A stretch of DNA of 64,000 nt from Staphylococcus cornubiensis (GTDB lineage Bacteria; Bacillota; Bacilli; Staphylococcales; Staphylococcaceae). A program made the position numbers and the translations under genes. Positions 21,169 through 30,486 of the stretch are shown in pieces (positions within the stretch are counted from its first letter, which is position 1; every line of letters begins with the position of its first letter). The notes beneath the pieces were generated by a model. That model did no database searches. It worked only from the letters and a program-made list of their open reading frames with translations, and was not told the origin of the DNA. Location: assembly GCF_900183575.1 (NCBI RefSeq), contig NZ_FXUZ01000005.1, positions 62,001 through 126,000 of the forward strand, given 5' to 3'.

Positions 21169-21591
21169 ATGACACTTTATAAAATCTCAAAATGCGAAGT
21201 CAAACGAACTGAAGACGAAGCAGTTCAATATGTAGATCAATTATTAAAAGAAGGCGTTGAAGAAAATCAAATCGTCGTCTTAAGTAAAGACAAGCTGAAC
21301 ACAGATCGTTTCCATGATTCTCAAATTCGACACAAAACAACAACAGGTACGATTAGTGAAAAGTTCATGCGCTTTTTCATTGGTGAAGATGGTGAAGAAG
21401 CTGCATTAGCAAAATTTGGTTTCTCTGAAGAACAAAAAGAAGATCTGAAACAAGACATTTTAAACAACAAAATTGTAATTATGGTTCAAGAATTGAAATA
21501 TGGTCAAGATGAATATGAAAAACATAACGTTGCGAACCAAAAGTTACAAGATAAACATGCACCATCTGAACATCATGGTGAGATTGAGTAA
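21169..21591 (+). CDS. General stress protein, YflT-like
   Basis: A 140-residue soluble protein with the YflT/general-stress N-terminal domain (EDEAVQYVDQLLKEGVEENQIVVLS). That domain is followed by a charged helical tail rich in E, K and H. GGGAGG precedes the ATG. A SigB promoter upstream agrees with a stress role. The molecular function is unknown in this family. Confidence 0.85.
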   Translation: MTLYKISKCEVKRTEDEAVQYVDQLLKEGVEENQIVVLSKDKLNTDRFHDSQIRHKTTTGTISEKFMRFFIGEDGEEAALAKFGFSEEQKEDLKQDILNNKIVIMVQELKYGQDEYEKHNVANQKLQDKHAPSEHHGEIE

Positions 21592-21620
21592 TTCACACCT
21601 CGTGCATGTATCTCTTCCTT

Positions 21621-21704
21621 CTTCACCCAAGATTTAACCCGACTTTCGACTTTCGTACGTAGAGGTCTCTCTATTGTATAGAAAGTGTTAAATCTTGGGT
21701 GAAG
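21621..21704. repeat. Long perfect inverted repeat between two genes
   Basis: CTTCACCCAAGATTTAAC at 21621-21638 has an exact 18-bp inverted copy at 21687-21704. A further ACTTTC/GAAAGT pair lies inside after a 3-base bulge. No T-run follows on either strand, so it is not a standard terminator. As RNA it would form a stable 84-nt hairpin. Confidence 0.8.
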
Positions 21705-21804
21705 TATTGATGTCTAGAGATCAACCTTCCTATGTTCCCCGTTAATTGTGCTATTTCTTTCTCCATATATGCTATACTATAGCCATTAAGAGAGGTGAAG
21801 TGAC

Positions 21805-22479
21805 ATGCATTTTGTACATATTCAATCAACCCAAGATCCATGGTATGTCCCAGCAATCGCGTTTTATATGGATAAACTAGACCCCCTCGTAACAGAAGAC
21901 GAGTCTGTATTTGAACAATCCTTGAAAACAGAAAAAACACAATATGATTTCGTATTTATCGTTGGCATAGAAGATAATGAAGTCGTCAGTTTTGCGACAG
22001 CCCATTATGAAGCAACGACGAATGTTGGCTTTTTAGTCTATCTGATTAGTCAACCCGGCGAAAATTGTGAACATTACCTTAAAGTAACACTCGAACAAAT
22101 CGAACGAGATGTGAATCAAATTTCTAATCAGCTCCACGGTCGTGATGTGAATTTCTTCATGTTCGAGTCGACATTTGAATCACCTGACGTGGACACTGAG
22201 ACAGCAGATAAAATTGCTTTTCGTCGTCGCTTTTTAGTACAAAACGGCTATGAAAAACAGAGTGATATTACCTATTTACAACCTTCATTAGATCGTAATG
22301 GTAAACCCGTACCGATGGAGTTGTACATTAAAGCGAATATTCCTCTAACGAAGGATATTTTCGGTACAAGTATTAAATCTGCGTACATTATCAAATATGT
22401 TTTTGCAAACCGGATTCCAAGACATGTAATTTATCCGTTGCTTGTTAAAATGGATTTACGTAAAGAACCCTATGCCTAA
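21805..22479 (+). CDS. Putative GNAT-like acetyltransferase, conserved in staphylococci
   Basis: A 224-residue soluble protein opening FVHIQSTQDPWYVPAIAFYM. The middle (DFVFIVGIEDNEVVSFATAH) and the later RRRFLVQNGYEKQSDITYL resemble strands of the GNAT acyl-CoA fold, but the canonical pyrophosphate-binding loop is not clear. AGAGGTGAAG precedes the ATG. Function and substrate are uncertain. Confidence 0.6.
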   Translation: MHFVHIQSTQDPWYVPAIAFYMDKLDPLVTEDESVFEQSLKTEKTQYDFVFIVGIEDNEVVSFATAHYEATTNVGFLVYLISQPGENCEHYLKVTLEQIERDVNQISNQLHGRDVNFFMFESTFESPDVDTETADKIAFRRRFLVQNGYEKQSDITYLQPSLDRNGKPVPMELYIKANIPLTKDIFGTSIKSAYIIKYVFANRIPRHVIYPLLVKMDLRKEPYA

Positions 22480-22592
22480 GCCCTTGAAATCAGCCGTTAA
22501 AGCCGTTACAATGATATAGAGGTAAGACTGACGGGTCACTGAACGCACACTACCGACAGTCTAAAAACATGAGAGAAAGGACCTAATGGCAT

Positions 22593-23192
22593 ATGCTTAC
22601 AAAAGAATTCGCTCAAAAATCTGAGCTTAGTGAAAAACAAGTCCGTAAAATTGTCCAACATCTTGAAGAACGCGGCTATCATTTAAACAAGACTGAATAT
22701 CGTGGACGTGAAGCGACAGACTTTAAAGAAGAAGATATCGAACTCTTCCAAGAAATTGCTGAACGTGTCGCACAAACGAATAGCTACGATCTTGCTTTCG
22801 AAGCGCTCGAAAAAGAAAAAGACTTTTTACAAGTCATCGTTAAAGAAAACGATCATCAATTACCAACTGACCAACAAGTCCCACAATTGATTCAAGAATT
22901 GCGTCATGAAATCAATCAAATGCGTGAAGAACGTCAAATGTTAGGTCAAATGGTCTCACAAGTGCATCAACAACAAGAAGAGCTTAAAGCTTTACAACAG
23001 AAGTTACATACAGAGTTGGAAACGAGCAACAAGTCTCTTGAAGCGCTCACGACTGCACAGCAACAACAAACAGAGCAACTGACAAAAACGCAAGAAACGA
23101 TTGAAACACAAACGAAAGAACATCAAGAGCTTGCTGAAACAATCCACCGCAACGAGAAAAAAGGGTTCTTTCAACGCTTATTTGGTGGTTAA
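22593..23192 (+). CDS. DNA-binding coiled-coil protein (HTH plus DUF536-like)
   Basis: A 199-residue protein. Residues 1-50 form a MerR/RacA-like winged helix (FAQKSELSEKQVRKIVQHLE). A coiled coil rich in Q, E and L follows at about 95-185. The C-terminus, KKGFFQRLFGG, could be an amphipathic membrane anchor. This build is typical of proteins that tether DNA to the membrane or to a filament. The exact role is unknown. Confidence 0.7.
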   Translation: MLTKEFAQKSELSEKQVRKIVQHLEERGYHLNKTEYRGREATDFKEEDIELFQEIAERVAQTNSYDLAFEALEKEKDFLQVIVKENDHQLPTDQQVPQLIQELRHEINQMREERQMLGQMVSQVHQQQEELKALQQKLHTELETSNKSLEALTTAQQQQTEQLTKTQETIETQTKEHQELAETIHRNEKKGFFQRLFGG

Positions 23193-23282
23193 AAAAATCT
23201 ATGGTAGGCTAAACCATGAAGATGTCACGTTTCAATTTGACATACGTTTAAGTTGTATCATGAATCATTATTAAAAAATCAT

Positions 23283-23371
23283 AAGCTAGGGGTGCTCGAG
23301 GTGAGCTGAGAAAGATGGTATCTTAACTCTTTGAACCTGACGTGGTTAGAACCAACGAAGGGAAGCGTAAT
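23283..23371 (+). ncRNA. TPP riboswitch (THI element)
   Basis: The conserved parts are in order: AGGGGTGC, GCTGAGA, TGAACCTGA, GGTTAGAACC and GAAGGGAAGC. Thiamine pyrophosphate is the expected ligand. It lies 100 nt upstream of thiO. Confidence 0.95.
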
Positions 23372-23435
23372 ATGACGACGAAATGGTCTCAAGTTTAATT
23401 ATGAGCGATCACTTTATTTCAATCATATATGCATT

Positions 23436-23470
23436 CCTCTTGCATCCTTTTATGCAGGAGGTCTTTTTTT
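23436..23470 (+). terminator. TPP riboswitch terminator that also sequesters the thiO ribosome-binding site
   Basis: CCTCTTGCAT (23436-23445) pairs with ATGCAGGAGG (23452-23461) and is followed by seven T's (23464-23470) that touch the thiO ATG. The 3' arm contains GGAGG, the only Shine-Dalgarno for thiO. The same hairpin could therefore stop both transcription and translation. Confidence 0.8.
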
Positions 23471-24577
23471 ATGAAACAAACGATAATTATTGGTGCAGGC
23501 GTGATGGGGTTGTCTATTGCACGACAACTCGATTCCAAGCATCGCCATATCCGCATTATTGATCGTTCTACCCCACGAATGAACGCATCTTATGCAGCGG
23601 GTGGGATGTTAGGCGCACAAAATGAATTTTTTGAGGACACGCCACTTTATCGACTCGCCATGAAAAGTCGTGCGATGATGCCTGAATTAGCCCAAACGCT
23701 CGAACGAGAAACAGGCATCAACATAGAATATCAACAATACGGGCTCATCAAAGTCGCTTCTCAACTGCAAGATGTTCAAGCAGTGCATCAACAGTTCCAG
23801 TTTTTACATCATCATGACCACACTGTGACTCAACTGTCGACACAGCAATTGACTCGTCGGTTCCCCCATCTTGACCCATCACAAAGTGCCGCGTTTAAAA
23901 TTCAAGACGACGGTCAAATTAATGCGAATATTTACACCCAAGCGCTCATTGCCTCAGTGACGCAACGCCCTCATATCGAATTGATGACCCACACCGAAGT
24001 TCACACGCTTCAACATTTGAACAACGGTTATCGTGTTGAGACATCAAAAGGCACATTTGATGCAGACGAACTCATTATTGCAGCTGGTGCATGGAGCGGC
24101 ACGTTACTACAACAATTAGGTTTCGAACTACCGACACATCCAGTCAAAGGCGATGTTAAACTCATTGCATCTAATTACGACGGCTTAAAAGAAACCATTT
24201 TTAATATGAACGGTTGCTATATCGTTCCCAAACGTCCAAATCGCTTCTTAATTGGTGCTACGTCCGATTATGATTGTTGGGAAACTGAGAATAACGCTGA
24301 CAATCTGGCTTGGCTTGATCGAGAAAGCTTCAACATGATTCCCGAATTACGTTCACACCACGTCATTAAAACATGGACAGGCATTCGTCCCATCACTGAA
24401 GATGAAGTCCCAATTATGGGAGAAGTCGCGCCACAACTTTTTGTCACGACGGGTCATTATCGTAATGGGATTTTACTGTCACCGATTGCTGGACTATTGA
24501 TGGCGGAACTCGTTGATGGAGACAGAAAAGCACGTACACAACTTCATTCATTTACACCTCAAATCAAGCAAATATAA
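23471..24577 (+). CDS. thiO: Glycine oxidase ThiO
   Basis: A 368-residue FAD-dependent amine oxidase of the DAO family, with the dinucleotide motif IIIGAGVMGLSIARQL at the N-terminus and TGHYRNGILLSP near the C-terminus. It oxidises glycine to the imine used for the thiazole ring of thiamine. The ATG at 23471 follows GGAGG inside the riboswitch terminator. No thiS, thiG or thiF lies beside it, so its thiamine role rests on the riboswitch. Confidence 0.88.
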   Translation: MKQTIIIGAGVMGLSIARQLDSKHRHIRIIDRSTPRMNASYAAGGMLGAQNEFFEDTPLYRLAMKSRAMMPELAQTLERETGINIEYQQYGLIKVASQLQDVQAVHQQFQFLHHHDHTVTQLSTQQLTRRFPHLDPSQSAAFKIQDDGQINANIYTQALIASVTQRPHIELMTHTEVHTLQHLNNGYRVETSKGTFDADELIIAAGAWSGTLLQQLGFELPTHPVKGDVKLIASNYDGLKETIFNMNGCYIVPKRPNRFLIGATSDYDCWETENNADNLAWLDRESFNMIPELRSHHVIKTWTGIRPITEDEVPIMGEVAPQLFVTTGHYRNGILLSPIAGLLMAELVDGDRKARTQLHSFTPQIKQI

Positions 24578-24651
24578 AAAATATATCTTGATTTTATACG
24601 TCCTTACTATTATCCTATTATAGAAGTCGGAATTAAAAAGGAAGCGTATGT

Positions 24652-26043
24652 ATGTCTGTATTTTTAGTGATTATTAATTTAATAATTTTTCTTATTGCAT
24701 TAATTAGCCTCTGGGTCATGGCTAAAAAACACGTCAAATTTCCAAAACGCGTGTTCTTTGCGCTTGGTCTAGGGATTGTATTAGGCCTTTTACTCCACCT
24801 GATTTATGGTGTTGAGGGCACAGTCACGTCTCAAACAACAGATTGGGTCGGTTTAATCGGGAATGGCTACATTTCATTGTTACAAATGATTGTCGTGCCA
24901 CTCATTTTTGTTTCTATCGTCGCAGCATTTACGAAAATCGAAATTGGAGAAAAGTTTGCGAAAATGGGCAGCTTAATCTTCATGTTCCTCATTGGTACAG
25001 TGACGATTGCAGCGATTGTCGGTATCATCTATGCACTGGCATTCAATTTAGATGCCTCTAGTATCGACTTAGGTCAGGCAGAAAATGCACGTAGCGCGGA
25101 AATTGCTGATAAAGCGAAAGGGCTTACCGCGACCACTTTACCAACACAAATTTTAGAATTGTTGCCGTCAAATCCATTTTTAGATTTCACGGGTGCACGT
25201 GCAACATCTACTATTGCAGTCGTAATCTTTGCCGCATTTGTAGGCTTTGCGTTTTTACGTGTCGCACGCAAACAGCCTGAAAATGGACAAACTTTAAAAC
25301 GTGGTATTGACGCCGTTTATGCACTTGTGATGGCGATCGTCACATTTGTATTGCGTCTGACACCTTATGGTATTTTGGCGATTATGATTAACACGATTGC
25401 CACGAGTGACTTTGCCGCGATTTGGACACTCGGTAAATTCGTCGTTGCATCATATGCTGCACTGATTACAATGTATATCATACACTTGATTATTTTAGCA
25501 GTTATTGGGGTCAACCCAGTTCAATATGTGAAGAAGACAGCTGAAGTTATTTTATTCGCGTTCACTTCACGTTCAAGTGCTGGTACATTGCCTTTAAATG
25601 TTCAAGCACAAACGAATCGTCTCGGTGTCCCACAAGCGATCGCAAACTTCTCGGGCTCATTCGGACTGTCTATCGGACAAAATGGCTGTGCGGGGATCTA
25701 CCCTGCCATGCTTGCGATTATGGTCGCGCCTGTCGCAGGTGTTGAAGTGAATTTACAGTTCATCGTAACAGTCATTATCGTTGTCGTATTAAGTTCATTC
25801 GGTGTTGCAGGTGTTGGTGGAGGTGCAACGTTCGCCTCAATCCTTGTCTTATCTGCATTGAACTTGCCAGTCGGTCTTGCGGGTGTCTTAATTTCAGTCG
25901 AACCACTGATTGATATGGGTCGTACAGCACTCAACGTGAATGACTCTATCTTAGCGGGAACTGGCACTGCAAAACTGACAAAACAACTCGATGAAGATAT
26001 TTTCCATTCGAACCATATGGACGAATTAACAGCACAACATTAG
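24652..26043 (+). CDS. tcyP: L-cystine symporter TcyP
   Basis: A 463-residue member of the dicarboxylate/amino-acid:cation symporter family, very similar to Bacillus TcyP as I recall it. Membrane segments run throughout. Conserved motifs include ISLLQMIVVPLIFVSIVAAF, FTSRSSAGTLPLN and SIGQNGCAGIYPAMLA. It imports cystine as a sulfur source. It is separated from thiO by 74 bp and probably has its own promoter. Confidence 0.93.
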   Translation: MSVFLVIINLIIFLIALISLWVMAKKHVKFPKRVFFALGLGIVLGLLLHLIYGVEGTVTSQTTDWVGLIGNGYISLLQMIVVPLIFVSIVAAFTKIEIGEKFAKMGSLIFMFLIGTVTIAAIVGIIYALAFNLDASSIDLGQAENARSAEIADKAKGLTATTLPTQILELLPSNPFLDFTGARATSTIAVVIFAAFVGFAFLRVARKQPENGQTLKRGIDAVYALVMAIVTFVLRLTPYGILAIMINTIATSDFAAIWTLGKFVVASYAALITMYIIHLIILAVIGVNPVQYVKKTAEVILFAFTSRSSAGTLPLNVQAQTNRLGVPQAIANFSGSFGLSIGQNGCAGIYPAMLAIMVAPVAGVEVNLQFIVTVIIVVVLSSFGVAGVGGGATFASILVLSALNLPVGLAGVLISVEPLIDMGRTALNVNDSILAGTGTAKLTKQLDEDIFHSNHMDELTAQH

Positions 26044-26061
26044 ACGATTGTGTATTAATAC

Positions 26062-26115
26062 AAAAAACGGCAAGCGTCATCAAAGGTTTTCCCTTTCATG
26101 ATGTTTGCCGTTTTC
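26062..26115. terminator. Bidirectional intrinsic terminator
   Basis: Arms AAAACGGCAA and TTGCCGTTTT with an inner AAAGG/CCTTT pairing, between convergent tcyP and the bacteriocin ABC gene. Confidence 0.85.
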
Positions 26116-26144
26116 TTATTGTTTGGAGAGTGTCTTCACGCTTC

Positions 26145-26780
26145 TTAAGTTGCAGTTTTAAGTAAATCGACTTGAATGATTTCGTCACATTGTTGTGCGA
26201 GCGTCAAATCATGCGTCGCGATAATGAGTGTTCGTGTCTCGTCGACCATGTCAAATAACAGTTCCATCACTTTTTGACCGTTTCCATCGTCTAAAGATCC
26301 CGTGGGTTCATCTGCTAAAATGAGTCTCGGTTCTTTCAGTATCAAACGCGCGAGGGCGACACGTTGTTGCTCACCGCCACTTAATGTCGCAACTTTACGC
26401 TTTCGATTTATATCAATCCCTACTTTTTGTAAGCAATTCGTTTTCAACTGTTGACGCTCTGATTTGGATGCCTTCTTGAAAGCAAGTGCCATGTCGAGGT
26501 TTTGATTAATAGTCATAGATTCAACGAGACCATAGTTTTGAAAAACATAGCCAAGTACATCTCGATAAAAACGATAATTTGTCTTTAATGGGCGTTGGTC
26601 CAGGTGCACTTCACCTTGCTTCAACGTTTCGAATCCTGCAATCGTATTCAATAAAGTTGATTTCCCTGAACCACTATGACCAATAAGCGCATAAGACTTC
26701 CCCGTTTCAAATGTTAAATTCACATTGTCAAAAATCGTACGCTTCCCTTTTTGAATCGTCACATTTTTTAATTCAATCAT
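26145..26780 (-). CDS. Bacteriocin-associated ABC transporter ATPase
   Basis: A 211-residue ABC ATPase: Walker [11 protein letters not shown], signature [14 protein letters not shown], Walker [15 protein letters not shown] and the H-loop in IATHDL. It is the last gene of a lactococcin-972-type cluster and overlaps yxeA by 4 bp. It probably powers export of, or self-protection against, the peptide encoded first. Confidence 0.92.
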   Translation of the reverse strand: MIELKNVTIQKGKRTIFDNVNLTFETGKSYALIGHSGSGKSTLLNTIAGFETLKQGEVHLDQRPLKTNYRFYRDVLGYVFQNYGLVESMTINQNLDMALAFKKASKSERQQLKTNCLQKVGIDINRKRKVATLSGGEQQRVALARLILKEPRLILADEPTGSLDDGNGQKVMELLFDMVDETRTLIIATHDLTLAQQCDEIIQVDLLKTAT

Positions 26781-27106
26781 TCTTTCACCTTCACCTCTTT
26801 AGGCCACTTTGAAAAATCATGAATATACTCGATTTCAAAGACATACGCACCTTTGTGAATTACTTTCACATGATCAGACTTGGCATCATAGCCACCGAAA
26901 TTCAAACGATATTTAAGTGGTTCGCCCGATTTGTCATATGCTTGGATATCTACATAGGTTTGTGTTCCTAATGGTACCACCGCATAAGATGTCTCCTTTT
27001 TCAAAAATGGGTTAAAGTAGTCGACATATGGAATACGTGCAAAAGCTAAAAATAACCCTCCTATCACTACAATAACACCCATCGTAATCAGCACATTTTT
27101 CTTCAA
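26777..27106 (-). CDS. YxeA-family protein of the bacteriocin cluster
   Basis: A 109-residue protein with one N-terminal membrane helix (about 5-23) and an extracytoplasmic YxeA/DUF1093 domain (YAVVPLGTQTYVDIQAYDK). Such proteins accompany lactococcin-972-type loci. Their exact role is unknown. Here it is translationally coupled to the ATPase and follows the permease by 3 bp. Confidence 0.85.
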   Translation of the reverse strand: MKKNVLITMGVIVVIGGLFLAFARIPYVDYFNPFLKKETSYAVVPLGTQTYVDIQAYDKSGEPLKYRLNFGGYDAKSDHVKVIHKGAYVFEIEYIHDFSKWPKEVKVKE

Positions 27107-27109
27107 TAC

Positions 27110-29077
27110 TTATGCCTCCCTAATCAATGTATTAAATTGTTTTTCTAAGTAATGGATGTAAGCCCATTGAATGACGAATTGAAATAGTAAAATCACGCCA
27201 AATATCCATAGCACATTGATATTTTGTGTTTTCTCAAATAAGAACGCGCCAATAAGAGCAGTAAATAAAGCATTTAATATGATATAGTTGCGATAGTTTT
27301 GCCAACGTCTGAAGCCAAACATTTTTCGCATGAGTAACCATTGACGATGCTGTTCAAAGTAATGCAATACATCTAATAATGTCACGATACACAAGACGGC
27401 CATCGCGATTGTACTAGAAAAGCTATACACCACCCATTTCGTTTGCGCTTCTCGATACATTTTCATAACGCTGTCTTTATAATTAGTTACACCTTGAACA
27501 TCATTTTTCAAATCAAAACGGTCGATATTACGGACGATGTTTTCATAATTTTTAAAAATCAGTTCTCCTTGTGATAATGCAGCATAATAATAAAATTCCG
27601 TTAAATCTGTTGCGCTCAACAATAAAATTGCAGGCGACTTCAAATAGGTTGTTGACAATCCTGTATTTACATCAAAAGCATACACTTGATACGGTTTTTT
27701 TATCTGCGTCACTTGTACCTTTGTCTTTGATTCTGGATTTGGAAGTTGGTAGTTCACCCAATCTTGAAAATCTGCGCGTATGGCTGAAGATTTATTTTTG
27801 GCTTGAGGAGGTAAATACAACTCTATTTGCCCAGGTCGGTCTTCTAAATTCGGTAACTCTCGTAATTGAGCCTTAAAAAAATCAACAAAGTTTTGATTGA
27901 CAAACAGCACATTTCCTTCGTCTGGCATATAATTTGTTTGACTTGGTTCATACAACACATTTTGATTCATCAGCAGAGCTTGCTCATGTTGCTCACTGTA
28001 TATAAACATTTGATGATATCGTTTCGCAAATTCCAATTCTTCGTTCATACTACGCCGTATGGGTTTCAAGTCAATGGTGTAATAATCATCTAATTTGCCC
28101 CACCATGCTTCTGTTTCTTGAATTTGTTCTAACTTTTTCATTTGATTAAGATTCGGCAAAATGAGAAGTGTGAGTAAAACTAACATACTCAACTTAGAGA
28201 TATGATTCATCGCACGTAACAGACGATATGGTTTGAGCCCTTTAATCATCAATGGAATATCTATCCGGATAAGTAATATACAAGACAGTAATGAACTGAT
28301 AGATAAAATCCCCCAAAATAAAATATCCGCTACGATGAGACGACTTACAAAATATTCGAGTTGACCGTCCAATCCTAACCATTTCAACAATCCTATCGAA
28401 AGAAGTCCGACACTTACGGCTAATATGAACCATCTGATAATAGTTTTTTTAATATTCAGAAATAAGATGTTAAAAAAGCGATAACCATGTAAACGCATCG
28501 TCGCATACGTTTTAAAATTTTGACTTCGATAATGCAAATGATACAATAAATAGATAGTGAGTAATGTCACAAATGGAAGCAGTACGCCTCGATTAATGAG
28601 CACATCACCATAGATCATCCATGATTGTACAGATCCAATCCTCACCTTAAGACCGACACTCTCTAAAGTTGCTTTCAATTGATCCTTATTGTCGATATTA
28701 TCTAATATGAAATAATCACCACGTACATCTCGCTGCATCAATTCATCATGCGTTAAACGATGGTAACTATATGTCGTATTCATAGGCGCAATAGTGTGAT
28801 GATTGGTTTTCTCATTAAACGCATAAATCGCTTTATCGACTTGATGTTCTTTATGATCGATAACGACTTTAAAAATCGCAATATCTGCGTCTTTCGCAAC
28901 CTTCTCAAACTTCTCAAAAACTTCTGCTTTCGAATGCTGATAGTCCCAGCTTTCAACTTCAAGCATCACACGACTTCCAGTAAGGATTTCGCTATCCTCT
29001 TCGTACAGTACAAGCATTAAAAATAAGCTTATTAGTGTAAGCGTGACCACATCTAATAAGTGTTTCGTCCACTTCAT
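27110..29077 (-). CDS. Bacteriocin-associated integral membrane protein
   Basis: A 655-residue permease-like protein. It has an N-terminal helix, an extracellular domain, a cluster of helices (about 160-310), a second large outer domain and C-terminal helices (about 545-650), an arrangement like FtsX/MacB proteins. It matches the large membrane component of lactococcin 972-type immunity/export systems. It starts 24 bp after the peptide gene. Confidence 0.88.
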   Translation of the reverse strand: MKWTKHLLDVVTLTLISLFLMLVLYEEDSEILTGSRVMLEVESWDYQHSKAEVFEKFEKVAKDADIAIFKVVIDHKEHQVDKAIYAFNEKTNHHTIAPMNTTYSYHRLTHDELMQRDVRGDYFILDNIDNKDQLKATLESVGLKVRIGSVQSWMIYGDVLINRGVLLPFVTLLTIYLLYHLHYRSQNFKTYATMRLHGYRFFNILFLNIKKTIIRWFILAVSVGLLSIGLLKWLGLDGQLEYFVSRLIVADILFWGILSISSLLSCILLIRIDIPLMIKGLKPYRLLRAMNHISKLSMLVLLTLLILPNLNQMKKLEQIQETEAWWGKLDDYYTIDLKPIRRSMNEELEFAKRYHQMFIYSEQHEQALLMNQNVLYEPSQTNYMPDEGNVLFVNQNFVDFFKAQLRELPNLEDRPGQIELYLPPQAKNKSSAIRADFQDWVNYQLPNPESKTKVQVTQIKKPYQVYAFDVNTGLSTTYLKSPAILLLSATDLTEFYYYAALSQGELIFKNYENIVRNIDRFDLKNDVQGVTNYKDSVMKMYREAQTKWVVYSFSSTIAMAVLCIVTLLDVLHYFEQHRQWLLMRKMFGFRRWQNYRNYIILNALFTALIGAFLFEKTQNINVLWIFGVILLFQFVIQWAYIHYLEKQFNTLIREA

Positions 29078-29101
29078 TGCTCACCTCTATAAATTTGTAA
29101 T

Positions 29102-29392
29102 TTAGTATACATTATAATATGCTTCATTAACCCACCACCATCTCTTTGACGATGATGCTAGTGCTCTAACTCCAGGTTTTCTAAACCCACTAAACGATCT
29201 TGTTTTTCCAATTGCTGTTGAACTATGGTATCTATAGTTATTACTATAATATGACCATACGTATTTACTTCCCACACCATAATTCCAAGTTCCTCCTTCA
29301 GTATAGATAGTTTCTGCACTGACTAAACTAGACGAACCAACACCTATTAACAATAACCCAGCGACTAAAGCACTCAAAATCTTATTTTTCAT
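29102..29392 (-). CDS. Lactococcin 972-family bacteriocin precursor
   Basis: A 96-residue pre-peptide. A Sec signal peptide ends VSA-ETI (cleavage after about residue 26), leaving about 70 residues with the family hallmark EGGTWNYGVG...VWSYYSNNYRYHSST and a W-rich end (RWWWVNEAY). There are no cysteines and no double-glycine leader, as in lactococcin 972, which blocks septum formation through lipid II. GGAGG precedes the ATG, and a strong promoter lies upstream. Confidence 0.92.
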   Translation of the reverse strand: MKNKILSALVAGLLLIGVGSSSLVSAETIYTEGGTWNYGVGSKYVWSYYSNNYRYHSSTAIGKTRSFSGFRKPGVRALASSSKRWWWVNEAYYNVY

Positions 29393-29427
29393 AATTTTAT
29401 CCTCCTTTATAATAACATTACACTTTT

Positions 29428-29456
29428 ATTATAATTTATAACAACCTGGTTTTCAA
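29428..29456 (-). promoter_or_regulatory. Bacteriocin operon promoter
   Basis: Minus-strand TTGAAA (29451-29456) and TATAAT (29428-29433) with 17-bp spacing, about 36 bp upstream of the pre-peptide start. Confidence 0.8.
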
Positions 29457-29548
29457 CAATATTAGATAAATTCTTTTATCTTATTTCGCTTTTATGTATA
29501 TGCAGAAATAAAATAGCTAAAAATAGAAGGACTTCATCTTTAATCCTA

Positions 29549-29583
29549 AAAAACTCCCCATCCACTTATTTTGAACGGGGAGA
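29549..29583 (-). terminator. nfrA terminator
   Basis: Minus-strand CTCCCC/GGGGAG stem with a 17-base loop, followed by six T's. Confidence 0.75.
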
Positions 29584-29604
29584 ATTTATTTGATTTTCGA
29601 TATC

Positions 29605-30360
29605 TTATTTTTTATTAAACCCTGACATTTGCAACCAATCGTTCATCTCCAATCGCTGTTTACTACTCATAAAGCCAGCAATTTGGTTGGACCATGTTTC
29701 ATCACGTTTGCCTTGTGTACGTTCTTGATAATATTCAGAAACAGTTTGATCATAAGCTTCAATTTGTTGAGACAATTCAGCATCATCTTGGTTATACGTA
29801 TCCACATGGAAGACATGTGATAACGGGAGACGTGGTTTCGGCGCGCCATTTTCATCATCTGCTGGTTCACCAATAGCCATACCAAATAGTGGAAAGACGT
29901 GCTCAGGTAAATTTAAAATTTCGCGTACACGTTGGACATCGTTACGCAATGAACCGAGATATACAATACCGTAACCCATATCTTCTGCAGTCAATGCAAT
30001 GTTTTGAGCAGCTAAGGCAGCGTCCACTGTACCGACTAATAACCCTTCAGCCGATTCAAAACTCGCTTCCATGTCTGCATTCATTTTTTCGTTAATGAGT
30101 TGATGGCGATGGTAATCAATCACATAGACAAGTAAGTATCCATTTTCAACGACGTAAGGCTGACCTGAGACTTCTCTGAGTGCTTCTTTCTTTTCAACAG
30201 ATTCTACACCTATAAATGATGTCGTTTGTAAATAGCTTGATGTAGATGCCATTTGTCCTGCTTCTATTAATTTTTCAATCGTTTTTCGTTCAATCGGTGT
30301 TGATTTAAATTTTCGTACTGAATGATGACGTTTCGCCAAATCATACACATATTCTGACAT
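29605..30360 (-). CDS. nfrA: NADPH-dependent flavin nitroreductase NfrA
   Basis: A 251-residue FMN nitroreductase with HHSVRKFK at the N-terminus, the mid-domain EDMGYGIVYLGSLRND and the NfrA-type C-terminal extension. I used the ATG at 30360, with AGGAGTG upstream, because it gives MSEYVYDLAKRHHSVRKF as in S. aureus NfrA. The 27 extra codons upstream are unlikely. It reduces flavins and nitro compounds and is linked to oxidative and disulfide stress, fitting the ahpCF neighbourhood. Confidence 0.93.
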   Translation of the reverse strand: MSEYVYDLAKRHHSVRKFKSTPIERKTIEKLIEAGQMASTSSYLQTTSFIGVESVEKKEALREVSGQPYVVENGYLLVYVIDYHRHQLINEKMNADMEASFESAEGLLVGTVDAALAAQNIALTAEDMGYGIVYLGSLRNDVQRVREILNLPEHVFPLFGMAIGEPADDENGAPKPRLPLSHVFHVDTYNQDDAELSQQIEAYDQTVSEYYQERTQGKRDETWSNQIAGFMSSKQRLEMNDWLQMSGFNKK

Positions 30361-30486
30361 AAAAACACTCCTAACATCCTTTTCTTTCATCGTAACACTT
30401 GCCCTAGTAAAACGCATGCCTCTTGCATTATGACGTACCAATATTTATCATAATAGTAACAATATTCTGATAAAAGGAGTAGTTAT

